Source: Methyloversatilis discipulorum
Lineage (GTDB): Bacteria; Pseudomonadota; Gammaproteobacteria; Burkholderiales; Rhodocyclaceae
DNA length: 64,000 bases
Direction: 5' to 3'
Assembly: GCF_000527135.1 (NCBI RefSeq)
Contig: NZ_AZUP01000001.1
Coordinates: 3,869,535 to 3,933,534, forward strand
Under the pieces are notes generated by a model. It had not been told where the DNA came from and ran no database searches. It saw only the letters and a list, made by a program, of their open reading frames with translations. The stretch's first letter is position 1; every line of letters begins with the position of its first letter. Positions 46,450-57,828 of this stretch are shown here, one piece after another. A program made the position numbers and the translations under genes.

Positions 46450-47468
46450 CGCGGCGTGGCGACCTTCTCGATGATCTGCGCCACCAGCGCGTCGGCGATC
46501 TGCGCGCGGCGCATTTCGTAGACAGGGGTGAAGAACACGCGGTGGCCCAGCGTCGACGGCAGGATGGCTTGCACGTCGTCCGGTACCAGGTGGGTGCGGC
46601 CGGCCATCCAGGCAACCACGCGCGCGGCGCGCAGCATGGCGCTCATGCCGCGCGGGCTGGCGCCGGCGAGGATGAGCTTCTTCATGTCGACGCCGTCGAT
46701 GCGTACGTCGAAGGCGGCCGGGTTCTGGCTGGCGTCCCACAGGTCCATCACGTAGCGTTCGAGCGCTTCGCTCGCCACCACGCTGCGCTGGATCGCGGCC
46801 GCCATCGAGTTCAGCGACTGCCAGTCGAGAATGCCCGGCGCGACCTGGTCGATCAGCGCGTCCACGTCGTGGAAGGCGGTGTCGAACACCAGGGCGCGGC
46901 GCACCGCCGGATCCCGCGGCGTTTCCATGCGCAGTTCGAACATGAAGCGGTCGCGCGCGGCCGACGCGAGTTCGAAGGTTTCTTCCTTTTCGACCTTGTT
47001 GCGGTCGGCGAACACCGTCATGTGCGGGAAGCTGTACTCGCGGTTGAAGGCCGACACCGTGCGTTCGGCCATCGCGCGCAGCAGCAGCGACTGCACCTGC
47101 GGGCGGGCACGGTTGATTTCGTTGAAGAAGAAGGTGGTGAGGCGTTCGCCGTGACGCAGCAGCGGGCCGGGTTCGATGCGTGGCTTGCCCTCGGCATCGA
47201 CATAGGTGTGATAGACGAGGTCGTTCGGCATCAGGTCGACCGTGCCTTCGACGCGCTCGAAGTCGCCGCCGATGGCGCGGGCGAAGGCGCGCAGCACGGT
47301 GGTCTTGCCGACGCCGACGTCACCTTCGAGCAGTACGTGGCCGCGCGCGAACAGCGCCACGTTGATCAGTCGCACCACGCTGTCCTGGCCGATCACCGCC
47401 TTGCGTACTTCGGTTTCGACACGCAGCGCGGCGTCGCGCCAGTCCTGCAGATGTTCTTCCCTGTTCAT
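46446..47468 (-). CDS. mxaR: MxaR, MoxR-type AAA+ ATPase (cluster 2)
   Basis: ATG 47468 (MNREEHLQDWRDAALR) follows AGGGAGA and gives 340 residues. Walker A is GDVGVGKTT and Walker B TFFFNEINRARP. It is by far the best conserved member of the two clusters: long blocks around the ATP site are identical to the copy at 21311. It heads the second cluster. Confidence 0.94.
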   Translation of the reverse strand: MNREEHLQDWRDAALRVETEVRKAVIGQDSVVRLINVALFARGHVLLEGDVGVGKTTVLRAFARAIGGDFERVEGTVDLMPNDLVYHTYVDAEGKPRIEPGPLLRHGERLTTFFFNEINRARPQVQSLLLRAMAERTVSAFNREYSFPHMTVFADRNKVEKEETFELASAARDRFMFELRMETPRDPAVRRALVFDTAFHDVDALIDQVAPGILDWQSLNSMAAAIQRSVVASEALERYVMDLWDASQNPAAFDVRIDGVDMKKLILAGASPRGMSAMLRAARVVAWMAGRTHLVPDDVQAILPSTLGHRVFFTPVYEMRRAQIADALVAQIIEKVATPR

Positions 47469-47583
47469 GCTGTCTCCCTGATGCGGAATCGATCGTTGAG
47501 GCGGGGCGCTGCCCATGTACCGACAGCGCCGGAGTCTAGGCAGGAGGCGACGGGCAAGTTGCCCTGTGTGCGTGGACGAGGGC

Positions 47584-48129
47584 TCAGCCGGCGCCGCGCG
47601 TCCGCGTGTCGGGCGCGCTCAGCTGCGCGATCAGCCGCGCGTTGGCCCAGCCGAACAGGCAGCCAATCAGCAGCGCCAGCGGCAGCGCGACGATGACGTT
47701 GTCGGCACGCAGCGCGGTGAGCACCGTAGCGTCGAAGCGACCGGGTACGTCGAGGTAGGCCCAGTTCGCGGCGAAGCCGTAGACGCACACCGGCAGCACC
47801 GCCAGCCGCGGCCAGCCGGAGGCCAGACTCATGACACCGACCGCGGCGCCGACCACCAGCGGTACCCACACGGTGCCCGGCAGCGCGGTCGGGTTGAACA
47901 GGATGGCCAGCGCCGCCAGCCAGCCGGCGACTACGCCGAACACTGCGTGCGCCAGCACAGCCGCCAGTGCGGCCGGCGGCCGGTCGCCGCCGCCGAGATG
48001 GAAGAAGCAGGCCCAGGCGATCACCATGGGCCACATCGGCAGCGGGAAGGTCTGCATCGTGAAGGTCATCGTCACCGCCAGGATGACGTTGGCGCAGACC
48101 AGGGCGGAGAAGGGCTTCAGTGCGTGCAT
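47584..48129 (-). CDS. DUF1097-like membrane protein
   Basis: ATG at 48129 (MHALKPFSALVCANVILAV) gives 181 residues with five to six hydrophobic segments and an intact small-residue-rich core (GVVAGWLAALAILF). I place it in DUF1097 with moderate confidence. It is an inner-membrane protein of unknown function. The upstream gap to the next gene (48130-48230) has nothing obvious. Confidence 0.65.
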   Translation of the reverse strand: MHALKPFSALVCANVILAVTMTFTMQTFPLPMWPMVIAWACFFHLGGGDRPPAALAAVLAHAVFGVVAGWLAALAILFNPTALPGTVWVPLVVGAAVGVMSLASGWPRLAVLPVCVYGFAANWAYLDVPGRFDATVLTALRADNVIVALPLALLIGCLFGWANARLIAQLSAPDTRTRGAG

Positions 48130-48230
48130 GGCAGTGTCCTTTCGAGGCGTGGGCGTGCAGCCGCCCCTGCGGCCCCGGTGGGGCTGCATGCGTTCGGGCG
48201 GCGAGGAGGGGAGCGGCCGCAGCCGCGGCG

Positions 48231-48896
48231 TCAGGTGCGGCCCTGCTGCACCAGTTCGGCGTATTCGTCCGGCGTCAGCAGCCCCTGCGCTTCGGCAACC
48301 TCGCTGTCGCGCGCGGGCAGTACGTCCTGCAGCCCGTCGATGCGCTTCCAGGTCGCGGGCGGCGTTTCGCAGCCGGGCTGCGGCACGTGCGGCGCACCGG
48401 CGACGCGCTGGTAGCGGTGGATGTAGCGCGGGCAGTTGATGAAGATTTCCGCCAGCTTCACGCGCACGACGAACTCCGCACCGTGGAAGGCGGGCAGGCC
48501 TTCATGCAGCAGCGGATCGTCGCGGCTCACCGTGGCATCGCCGTGCACACGCACGCGGTGCGGCGTTTCGAAGTCGATGAACAGCAGCCCCACCTTCGGG
48601 TTGGCGCCGATATTGCCCATCGACAGGAACATGCCGTTGCCGTCGAAGCTCGGGAACGCCAGCGTCGTCCCATCGACCACTTTGACGAAGCCGGGGCTGC
48701 CGCCCTTGTGCGACACCGTCGGGTAGCCGCGATGGTCGATCGTGGTGAGAAAGAAGAAGTCGCGCGACTCGATGAAGCCCTGGTGTTCGGGCTGGATGTC
48801 CGGATGCACGATGAACTGCTGCACGCGGTCGGCCAGCGGCCGCATGTCGAACTCTTCCTGCAGCGCGCGGTGCTGCGCGCCGTAGAGCGTGGCCAT
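48231..48896 (-). CDS. Pyridoxamine 5'-phosphate oxidase-fold (flavin-binding) protein
   Basis: ATG at 48896 with a perfect AGGAGGAG site gives 221 residues. The split-barrel flavoprotein fold is indicated by DFFFLTTIDHRGYPTVSHKGG and FPSFDGNGMFLSMGNIGANPKVGLLFIDF. Such proteins bind FMN or F420 and act as oxidases or reductases on unknown small molecules. It is divergent from an IclR regulator, which probably controls it. Confidence 0.88.
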   Translation of the reverse strand: MATLYGAQHRALQEEFDMRPLADRVQQFIVHPDIQPEHQGFIESRDFFFLTTIDHRGYPTVSHKGGSPGFVKVVDGTTLAFPSFDGNGMFLSMGNIGANPKVGLLFIDFETPHRVRVHGDATVSRDDPLLHEGLPAFHGAEFVVRVKLAEIFINCPRYIHRYQRVAGAPHVPQPGCETPPATWKRIDGLQDVLPARDSEVAEAQGLLTPDEYAELVQQGRT

Positions 48897-49074
48897 GTCT
48901 CCTCCTGAATCAAGAAAGCTGTCCGATGAACGGACAAACCGGTTGTTCGAGGTTTTGTTGTGTGAGGCCGATGCTAGTGTTCGCATCTGCATGCGGCAAT
49001 AAGCATGCGCGACATAGGTGTCCGCATATCGGACACCGTTCCTGCGGGCGGACGGAGCGGAGGCAGACGGGCCG

Positions 49075-49890
49075 ATGAAGGGGCGATCTTCAGCGCAATG
49101 CGGCGAGGCGGACGAGGCGCCGGCCGGCAGCCTGCACCGCGCGCGGCTGCTGGTGACGACGATCGCGCGCGGCTCGCGCCGCGGCAGCCTGCTGACCGAA
49201 CTGGTCGCGCGCACCGGACTGCCGCGACCGACCATACACCGCGTGCTCGACATGCTGATCGACATGGGCTGGGTCGAGCGCGACCCGGTCACGCTGCGCT
49301 TCAACCTCGGACGCGACCTGGCCGCGCTCGGCTATTCGGCGATCAGCCGCCAGCCGGTCGAACGCGCGGCGGCGACCGAATTGAGCGCGCTGGCCGAGGA
49401 ACTGGACCAGGTGGTGTTCCTGAACATCCGCAGCGGTCTAGACAGCGTGTGCATTGGCCGCTATGACACGCGCTCGCAGATACAGGTCGGGCGCGGCGAC
49501 GTCGGCCTGCGTACCGCCTTCGGCATCACGCAGAGCTGCATCGCGATGATGTCGCGACTGCCGGCGGACGAGGTGTGGGAGCTCATGCGCATCAATCTGT
49601 CGCGCTTCCACCGCGTCGAGCGCTACGACGAAACCCGCCATCGCGACGCCGTCGAGTTCGCGCTGGCGCACGGCTACTGCTGCTTCGACGGCATGGTGCT
49701 GGACCGCAGCACCAGCGGCATGGGCGTGCCGATCTGCGACGCCGGCGGCTACCCGGTGGCGGGCATCGGCACCACCTTCATCAGCGCCTGGCTGGACGAG
49801 GCGGGGCGCGCCGCCTGTCGGGCGCGGCTGGAATCGGCGGCCGCACGTATTGCACAGCGCCTGTTCGCGCTGCCCGAGGGAGAGGCCTGA
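49075..49890 (+). CDS. IclR-family transcriptional regulator
   Basis: ATG 49075 with GGAG upstream gives 271 residues. An N-terminal winged helix (LVARTGLPRPTIHRVLDMLI) precedes the IclR effector domain (QVVFLNIRSGLDSVCIGRYD, and GVPICDAGGYPVAGIG). It lies head to head with the flavoprotein gene at 48896, with a 178-base shared control region, the classical arrangement for a regulator and its target. Confidence 0.93.
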   Translation: MKGRSSAQCGEADEAPAGSLHRARLLVTTIARGSRRGSLLTELVARTGLPRPTIHRVLDMLIDMGWVERDPVTLRFNLGRDLAALGYSAISRQPVERAAATELSALAEELDQVVFLNIRSGLDSVCIGRYDTRSQIQVGRGDVGLRTAFGITQSCIAMMSRLPADEVWELMRINLSRFHRVERYDETRHRDAVEFALAHGYCCFDGMVLDRSTSGMGVPICDAGGYPVAGIGTTFISAWLDEAGRAACRARLESAAARIAQRLFALPEGEA

Positions 49891-49905
49891 TCGAAGATCG
49901 CCCGC

Positions 49906-50103
49906 TCAGCGGGTGATGAAATGCACCGCGGTCAGCAGCGTGCCGACGAACAGCGCGGCGCCGAGCACGGCGCCGGCGATCAGATGCAGCGGCTTCAGCG
50001 TCACCGTGTCGACGTCGTGCCGGCTGCGCTTGCGCACGCCGAAGAAGCTCCAGAACACGGTGGTGGCGATGCGCAGCACGGACGGGGCATGAGACGAGGA
50101 CAT
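49906..50103 (-). CDS. DUF2970 small membrane protein
   Basis: The 65-residue protein starting at 50103 (MSSSHAPSVLRIATTVFWSF) has the DUF2970 pattern FFGVRKRSRHDVD followed by one membrane helix (LHLIAGAVLGAALFVG). The family is frequent in Betaproteobacteria and is uncharacterised. It is easily missed because a long reading frame continues upstream over the kinase gene on the other strand. Confidence 0.85.
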   Translation of the reverse strand: MSSSHAPSVLRIATTVFWSFFGVRKRSRHDVDTVTLKPLHLIAGAVLGAALFVGTLLTAVHFITR

Positions 50104-50277
50104 TACGGATCTCCAGCAGCGATAAAGGCGTGCGCGCGCGGGCGCACCGTGTCGCCACACTAGAGCCCGTCGCGCGCACGGAACAGATCCAGTCACGCCG
50201 AAACCGGACCGGCACAGCCGGCAGCCCTCGCTGCCGCGGGCAAGATGCCCGCGCGCCAGCCGGCTAGAATCCGGCCG

Positions 50278-51774
50278 ATGAAGCGCGGCACCAACCTGAA
50301 ACTGACGCTGATGCTGCGCATCACGCTGCTCGCCGTGGCCATTGGCGTGCTCGCGTCGGCTGGCCTGATCTGGCGCACGACGACACGGCTGCAGGCGGAG
50401 GCGGTGCGCAACGCTGACCTGGTGTCGCGGCTGATCACCGACCAGATGTCGCGCCAGCTGAGCGGGCTCGAACTGAACATCGGCAAGCCCGACCTCGCGC
50501 GCTTTGCCGAATTTTCCGAAGTGACCCGGCTGTGCGTGCAGTACTTCGACCTCGAAGGCACGCTGTCGGCCAACAGCTGCCAGCAGGCGCCGCCGCCGCA
50601 GGCGACCGCCGAGGCGCCGGCGTGGTTCCGCGAACTGATCCGCTACACGCTGAACCGGCGCATCGACCGTGGCGCCGAGTCGGCCGCTGACAGCGGCGAA
50701 TCGCCGGGCGTGAAGGTGGGGCGGCGCGTGCTGTGGTATCAGCCCTACGGCGTCGGCCTCGACGTCGGGCGCGCACCCGGCCTGAAGATGGGCGAGGTGC
50801 TGATACGCGTCGACGCCGACCGCGAAAGTGCGGCCGTGTGGAACGAGATCACCCGGCTGCTGATGTGGGCGGTCCTGGCGCTGCTGGCGTTCAACGTGCT
50901 GATCTACTTCAGCATCAGCCGCGCGCTGCGCCCGGCGGAGGCGGTACTTGACGGTCTTGGCAAGCTCGAACGCGGCGACCTGGACGCGCGTCTGCCGGCC
51001 TTCGAGCTGATCGAGTTCGACCGCATCGGCTCGGTGTTCAACGCGATGGCCGGCAATCTGAAACAGAAGACTCAGGAACAGCAGCGGCTGGCGCAGATGC
51101 TGCTCACCGTGCAGGAGGGCGAGCGCCGGCGGCTGGCGCGCGAACTGCACGACGAGTTCGGGCAGAGCCTGGCGTCGATCAGCGCCGAGGCGGCCTGCGT
51201 CGTGAACGAGGCGGGGCGGCCGGAGCCGCAGCCGGAGGCGCTGCGCGCCAGCGGTCGGACGGTGCTGCGCACGGTCAGCGGCATGATGGAATCGCTGCAC
51301 GGCATCCTGCGCCAGCTGCGACCAGTCGGGCTGGACGAGTACGGGCTCATCGCCGGCCTCGACAAGCTGGTGCGCATGTGGGACGCCCAGGCACGCGGCC
51401 GCTGCCTCTATCGCCTGGAGGTCAGCGGTGATTTCGCCGACGTGCCGGACGACATCGCGATCAATCTCTATCGCATCGTGCAGGAGTGCCTGACCAATGC
51501 GGCCAAGCATTCCGGTGCGACGACGGTCGACGTGCAACTGGAGCGGCGCACGGCGAGTGACGACATCCGGCTGCGCGTCAGCGACGACGGCGTCGTGCGC
51601 GGGCCCGATCTGCCGACGCCACGCGGCAAGTCCGGCGGCTTCGGCCTGATCGGCGTGAAGGAAAGGGTGATCGCGCTCGGCGGCCGCGTGCAGCTGTCGG
51701 CGCGCGATCCGCAGGGACTGGCGGTCGATATCGTCGTGCCCTGGCAACTGACGGACGGAGGAACACCGGCATGA
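50278..51774 (+). CDS. NarX/MoxY-like sensor histidine kinase (HisKA_3)
   Basis: ATG at 50278 gives 498 residues. Topology: TM1 about 12-32, a periplasmic region to about residue 185, TM2, HAMP, then a HisKA_3 dimerisation domain with ERRRLARELHDEFGQSLASI (His291) and an ATPase domain with IVQECLTNAAKHSG and GGFGLIGVKERV. It pairs with the overlapping NarL-type regulator. Similar pairs (MoxYX) control methanol oxidation in Paracoccus; whether this one does is only suggested by its place 3 kb from mxaRSACKL cluster 2. Confidence 0.93.
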   Translation: MKRGTNLKLTLMLRITLLAVAIGVLASAGLIWRTTTRLQAEAVRNADLVSRLITDQMSRQLSGLELNIGKPDLARFAEFSEVTRLCVQYFDLEGTLSANSCQQAPPPQATAEAPAWFRELIRYTLNRRIDRGAESAADSGESPGVKVGRRVLWYQPYGVGLDVGRAPGLKMGEVLIRVDADRESAAVWNEITRLLMWAVLALLAFNVLIYFSISRALRPAEAVLDGLGKLERGDLDARLPAFELIEFDRIGSVFNAMAGNLKQKTQEQQRLAQMLLTVQEGERRRLARELHDEFGQSLASISAEAACVVNEAGRPEPQPEALRASGRTVLRTVSGMMESLHGILRQLRPVGLDEYGLIAGLDKLVRMWDAQARGRCLYRLEVSGDFADVPDDIAINLYRIVQECLTNAAKHSGATTVDVQLERRTASDDIRLRVSDDGVVRGPDLPTPRGKSGGFGLIGVKERVIALGGRVQLSARDPQGLAVDIVVPWQLTDGGTPA

Positions 51775-52418
51775 CGGATACACCGGTCAGCGTGCTACTG
51801 GTCGACGACCACGCGGTGGTGCGCGAGGGCTACCGGCGGCTGATCGAGCGGCACCCGCCGCTGACCATCGCCGCCGAGGCGGGCTCGGGCGAGGAGGCTT
51901 ACCTGCGCTACGTCGAACTGGCACCGGACGTGGTGGTGATGGACATCACGCTGCCCGGCGCCAGCGGCATCCAGACGCTGCAGCACATCCTGCAGCGCGA
52001 CCGCGACGCGCGCGTGCTCATTTTCACCATGCACCGCGACGCCACCTTCGTCGAGAAGGCGCTGGAGTCGGGTGCGCTCGGCTACGTCACCAAGAGTTCG
52101 TCGCCGGATCTGCTGGTCGAGGCCATCTGCGCGGTGTATCACCGGCGGCAGACGCTGAGCCCCGACGTGCAGACCGAACTGGCGGCGCTGCGCCGCTCGG
52201 GCAGTGCGGCGAAGAACCCGCTGGCCGCGCTGAGCGCGCGCGAATTCGAAATCCTGCGCATGCTGGTCGCCGCGAAGTCGCGCGAGGACATCGCCGACAC
52301 GCTGCACATCAGCGTGAAGACGGTGTTCAACATCCACTACCAGATCAAATCGAAGCTCGGCGTGTCGACCGACATCGAACTGATGCACGCGGCGCGACAG
52401 CTTGGCTTGATCGACTGA
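51771..52418 (+). CDS. NarL/FixJ-family response regulator
   Basis: This 215-residue regulator has a receiver domain with Asp58 as phospho-acceptor (VVVMDITLPGASG), Lys in YVTKSSSPD, and a C-terminal LuxR-type helix-turn-helix (LSAREFEILRMLVAAKSRED, SVKTVFNIHYQIKSKL). Its ATG overlaps the kinase stop. The stop is five bases from the first REP unit of the right-hand REP region. Confidence 0.94.
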   Translation: MTDTPVSVLLVDDHAVVREGYRRLIERHPPLTIAAEAGSGEEAYLRYVELAPDVVVMDITLPGASGIQTLQHILQRDRDARVLIFTMHRDATFVEKALESGALGYVTKSSSPDLLVEAICAVYHRRQTLSPDVQTELAALRRSGSAAKNPLAALSAREFEILRMLVAAKSREDIADTLHISVKTVFNIHYQIKSKLGVSTDIELMHAARQLGLID

Positions 52419-52422
52419 GTTT

Positions 52423-52629
52423 GCGGGAGCGACCTCTGGTCGCGATGCGGCCTTTGCGGATCGCCGGCTTCGATTCAGGCTGCAATCGCGAGCAAGCTCG
52501 CTCCCACGGGACCCCCCTCGGACGGAGGCGCGGGCCTGCTTTTCGTGGGAGCGACCTTTGGTCGCGATGCGGCGATTGCGGACCGCCGGCTTCGATTCAG
52601 GCCGCTATCGTGAGCAAGCTCGCTCCCAC
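52423..52629. repeat. Two REP units left of the RAYT element
   Basis: 85-base units lie at 52423-52507 and 52545-52629, 122 bases apart, of the same type as those at 40185. The first begins GCGGGAGCGACC, one base away from the consensus. Each has complementary ends and paired internal hairpins. Confidence 0.92.
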
Positions 52630-52668
52630 GGGAATCCGGGCTCCGACGACGAGGTGGGCGTGCTTCTG

Positions 52669-53267
52669 GTGGGAGCGACCTCTGGTCGCGATGCTGCATT
52701 GGCTCAACCGCTTTCCTGTGACCATCGCAATCCCTTCAGATCCAGATTGCATCCCAATGCGGATAGTCGCCAACCCGTTCAACCAGACCCGCACGCAGTG
52801 GGTTTGCAACGATGTAGCGCGCTTGATCGCGTACGTCCTCGCCTTCGCGAGCGCCGCGGTCATGAAATCCGGACTGCCAGATTGCTCGCCCGATCCTGTG
52901 CGCACTCACCGACTTCACCCGCTGCACGACCTGCGACAGCGTGGCCGCTGTGTCGAGCCTGAGCAGCCAGTGCAGGTGGTCAGGCATCACGACGAACGCG
53001 AGGGTTCGGCTCATTCCGACGCGGTCGGCCTCCATCAATACGCCTATCAGAGTTCTCGCTGACCACAGATTCTCGAACACCGGTTCACGCGTTCGGGTCA
53101 CCGTCGTCACCAGATAGGCGCGCCCGGGTTCTGAGACCCGGCCGCGACGAAGCCGGTGCGAGGAGGGTGCATTGATCATGACGTTGAGATTTTGGTTCAA
53201 CGAAATGTATATCGCAGAGCCTATGCGCATGATTTGCGGTCGAGATCGCGAGCAAGCTCGCTCCCAC
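52669..53267 (-). mobile_element. REP-flanked RAYT element (putative autonomous form)
   Basis: A left REP arm (GTGGGAGCGACCTCTGGTCG..., 52669-52692) and a right REP arm ending GCTCGCTCCCAC (53244-53267) bracket the RAYT gene. These are the two halves of the 85-base unit seen elsewhere, with about 550 bases including the gene between them. The layout matches an IS200/IS605-like element with hairpin ends. Confidence 0.75.
52736..53179 (-). CDS. REP-associated tyrosine transposase (RAYT, Y1/HUH family)
   Basis: ATG 53179 (MINAPSSHRLRRGRVSEPGR) gives 147 residues; the frame runs 40 codons upstream only by reading through the REP arm. The HUH motif is MPDHLHWLL (His68, His70) and the catalytic tyrosine is Tyr122 in DQARYIVANPLRAGLV. 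RAYTs are single-strand nucleases that recognise and cut REP hairpins and are thought to spread them; most are single-copy and vertically inherited. The gene looks intact. Confidence 0.93.
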   Translation of the reverse strand: MINAPSSHRLRRGRVSEPGRAYLVTTVTRTREPVFENLWSARTLIGVLMEADRVGMSRTLAFVVMPDHLHWLLRLDTAATLSQVVQRVKSVSAHRIGRAIWQSGFHDRGAREGEDVRDQARYIVANPLRAGLVERVGDYPHWDAIWI

Positions 53268-53307
53268 AGGAAGCCCGGCTCCGATAATGGTGCGGACACG
53301 CATTTTT

Positions 53308-53517
53308 GTGGGAGCGACCTCTGGTCGCGATGCGGCGATCGCGGACCGCCGTCTTCGATTCAGGCTGTAATCGCGAGCAAGCTCGCTCCCACCGGAAACC
53401 CGGCTCCGATGATGACGTGGGCACGTATTCTTGTGGGAGCGACCTCTGGTCGCGATGCAGCGATTGCGGGCCGCCGGCTTCGATTCAGGCTGTAATCGCG
53501 AGCAAGCTCGCTCCCAC
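53308..53517. repeat. Two REP units right of the RAYT element
   Basis: 85-base units lie at 53308-53392 and 53433-53517 (125-base period), of the same design as those at 40185. The last one ends nine bases before the uvrA stop, a place where REP hairpins can stabilise or terminate the transcript. Confidence 0.92.
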
Positions 53518-53525
53518 GAAAGCCA

Positions 53526-56366
<2,841 letters not shown>

Positions 56367-56508
56367 GGTCCGGCCGGGGGCAGGGCAAACCGGGTATGAG
56401 ACCCCATTTCCCGTCGAATTGCGAGCGGCTGCACAGGTCGGGCTGCACGCACTTGCGTCGCACATGCGTATTGATTAGCGTGCCGCTCGCCGTCTCCCTC
56501 CAACAACG

Positions 56509-57750
56509 ATGACAACAGACATGCAGATACTGACCGTTGCGCCCTATCCGCGCGAGAACACGCTGTTCCGAATTCACGCCGTGCTGTCCGCAGTGCTGTG
56601 GGTGCTCATCCTGGTCGCCACCTTCGGCCTGGTGCTGGTGTACCTGCTGTTCGGCGGATTGTTCTACCTGTTCGGCTTTTCCTGGTTCATCACCCACCTG
56701 AAGGGCAACGGGGCACGTATCGGACCGGACCAGTTCCCGGACCTGCACGCGCGCATCGTCAGCGCCTGCGACCGGCTGGGCATACGCGAACTGCCCGAGT
56801 GCTACCTGATCCAGTCCGACGGTATCCTGAACGCGCTGGCGGCGAAGTTCCTGGGCCGCCACTACGTCGTGCTGTTCTCGCCCATCGTCGATGCGCTGGA
56901 GGAGCGTCCGGATTCGCTGGATTTCTACATCGGACACGAACTGGCGCACATTCACCGCAAGCACACCGGGCTGCTGCGTTCGGTCTTTCTCTGGCCGTCG
57001 GCCTTCCTGCCCTTGATCGGTGCCGCCTACCGCCGCGCCCAGGAATACACCTGCGACCGCTATGGTCTTGCGCTGTGCCCGAAGCCGGAGGATGCCGAAC
57101 GCGCTCTGGCGGTCGTGGTGGGTGGATCGCGACGGTGGATGACGCTGAACAGCGACACTTTCATCGGACAGAGCGCTGAAAGCGGCGGCTTCTGGATGTC
57201 TTTCAATGAGCTGACTTCGGACTACCCCTGGCTGTCCAAGCGCATGCTGGCGCTCCGCGCGCTGTCGTCCGGTCGCGAACTGCGGGTGCCGCGACGCAGT
57301 CTGCGCGCCAAGCTGCTGGCGTTGTTCGTGCCGCGCTTTCCCGGGATTGGCGGCGGCGGCGGCCTGATCATGCTGGTCGCGATCATCGGCGTGTTGGCCG
57401 CCATCGCCATTCCGCAGTACGACGACTACGTGAAGCGCGCCCGTCTGGCACAGGTCGATGCGGCAGCCGGCACGCTGCTGCAGCACCTGCAGACCGAGGC
57501 GGCCACGCTGGAACAGGCCAACACCCTGTTGTCCGCGCTCGACCGCGTGCCGGCGGTACAGGCGCTGCAGACGGTGGCAAGCGTGGACATGCGCGAAGGC
57601 GGTACGGTGGTCGTGACGCCGCTGGGCCGGCCCGGTGGCCAGGACGACGCGCTGGCCTTCGTGCCCTCGCTGGATGACGTCAGCGGCGCGGTCCAGTGGC
57701 AGTGCCAGACCGAGCGACCTGAACCCCGCCGACCGTCCTGGTGCCGCTGA
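56509..57750 (+). CDS. M48 metallopeptidase with a C-terminal type IV pilin-like segment
   Basis: The 413-residue protein has two N-terminal membrane helices (about 20-60), an M48 zinc peptidase domain with GHELAHIHRKH (His143, Glu144, His147) and a likely third ligand in RAQEYTCDRYG. From residue about 282 it has a Gly-rich stretch and LIMLVAIIGVLAAIAIPQYDDYVKRAR (given in two parts by position), the hallmark N-terminal helix of type IV pilins, followed by a pilin-like helix and tail. The usual cleavage motif (G-FTLIE) is missing, so it is probably not processed like a pilin. It is divergent from uvrA. Confidence 0.85.
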   Translation: MTTDMQILTVAPYPRENTLFRIHAVLSAVLWVLILVATFGLVLVYLLFGGLFYLFGFSWFITHLKGNGARIGPDQFPDLHARIVSACDRLGIRELPECYLIQSDGILNALAAKFLGRHYVVLFSPIVDALEERPDSLDFYIGHELAHIHRKHTGLLRSVFLWPSAFLPLIGAAYRRAQEYTCDRYGLALCPKPEDAERALAVVVGGSRRWMTLNSDTFIGQSAESGGFWMSFNELTSDYPWLSKRMLALRALSSGRELRVPRRSLRAKLLALFVPRFPGIGGGGGLIMLVAIIGVLAAIAIPQYDDYVKRARLAQVDAAAGTLLQHLQTEAATLEQANTLLSALDRVPAVQALQTVASVDMREGGTVVVTPLGRPGGQDDALAFVPSLDDVSGAVQWQCQTERPEPRRPSWCR

Positions 57751-57828
57751 AACCGGGGGCGATGACGGAGAGGCCGTGGCAGTGGCCGCGGCTTTGCTAG
57801 AATTCGGCGGTTCCTTCGCCGTCCCGCC

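Noticed and set aside
52736-53299. Longer RAYT start at 53299
   Set aside because: The first 40 codons are translated REP arm and spacer; the ATG at 53179 gives a normal RAYT N-terminus.
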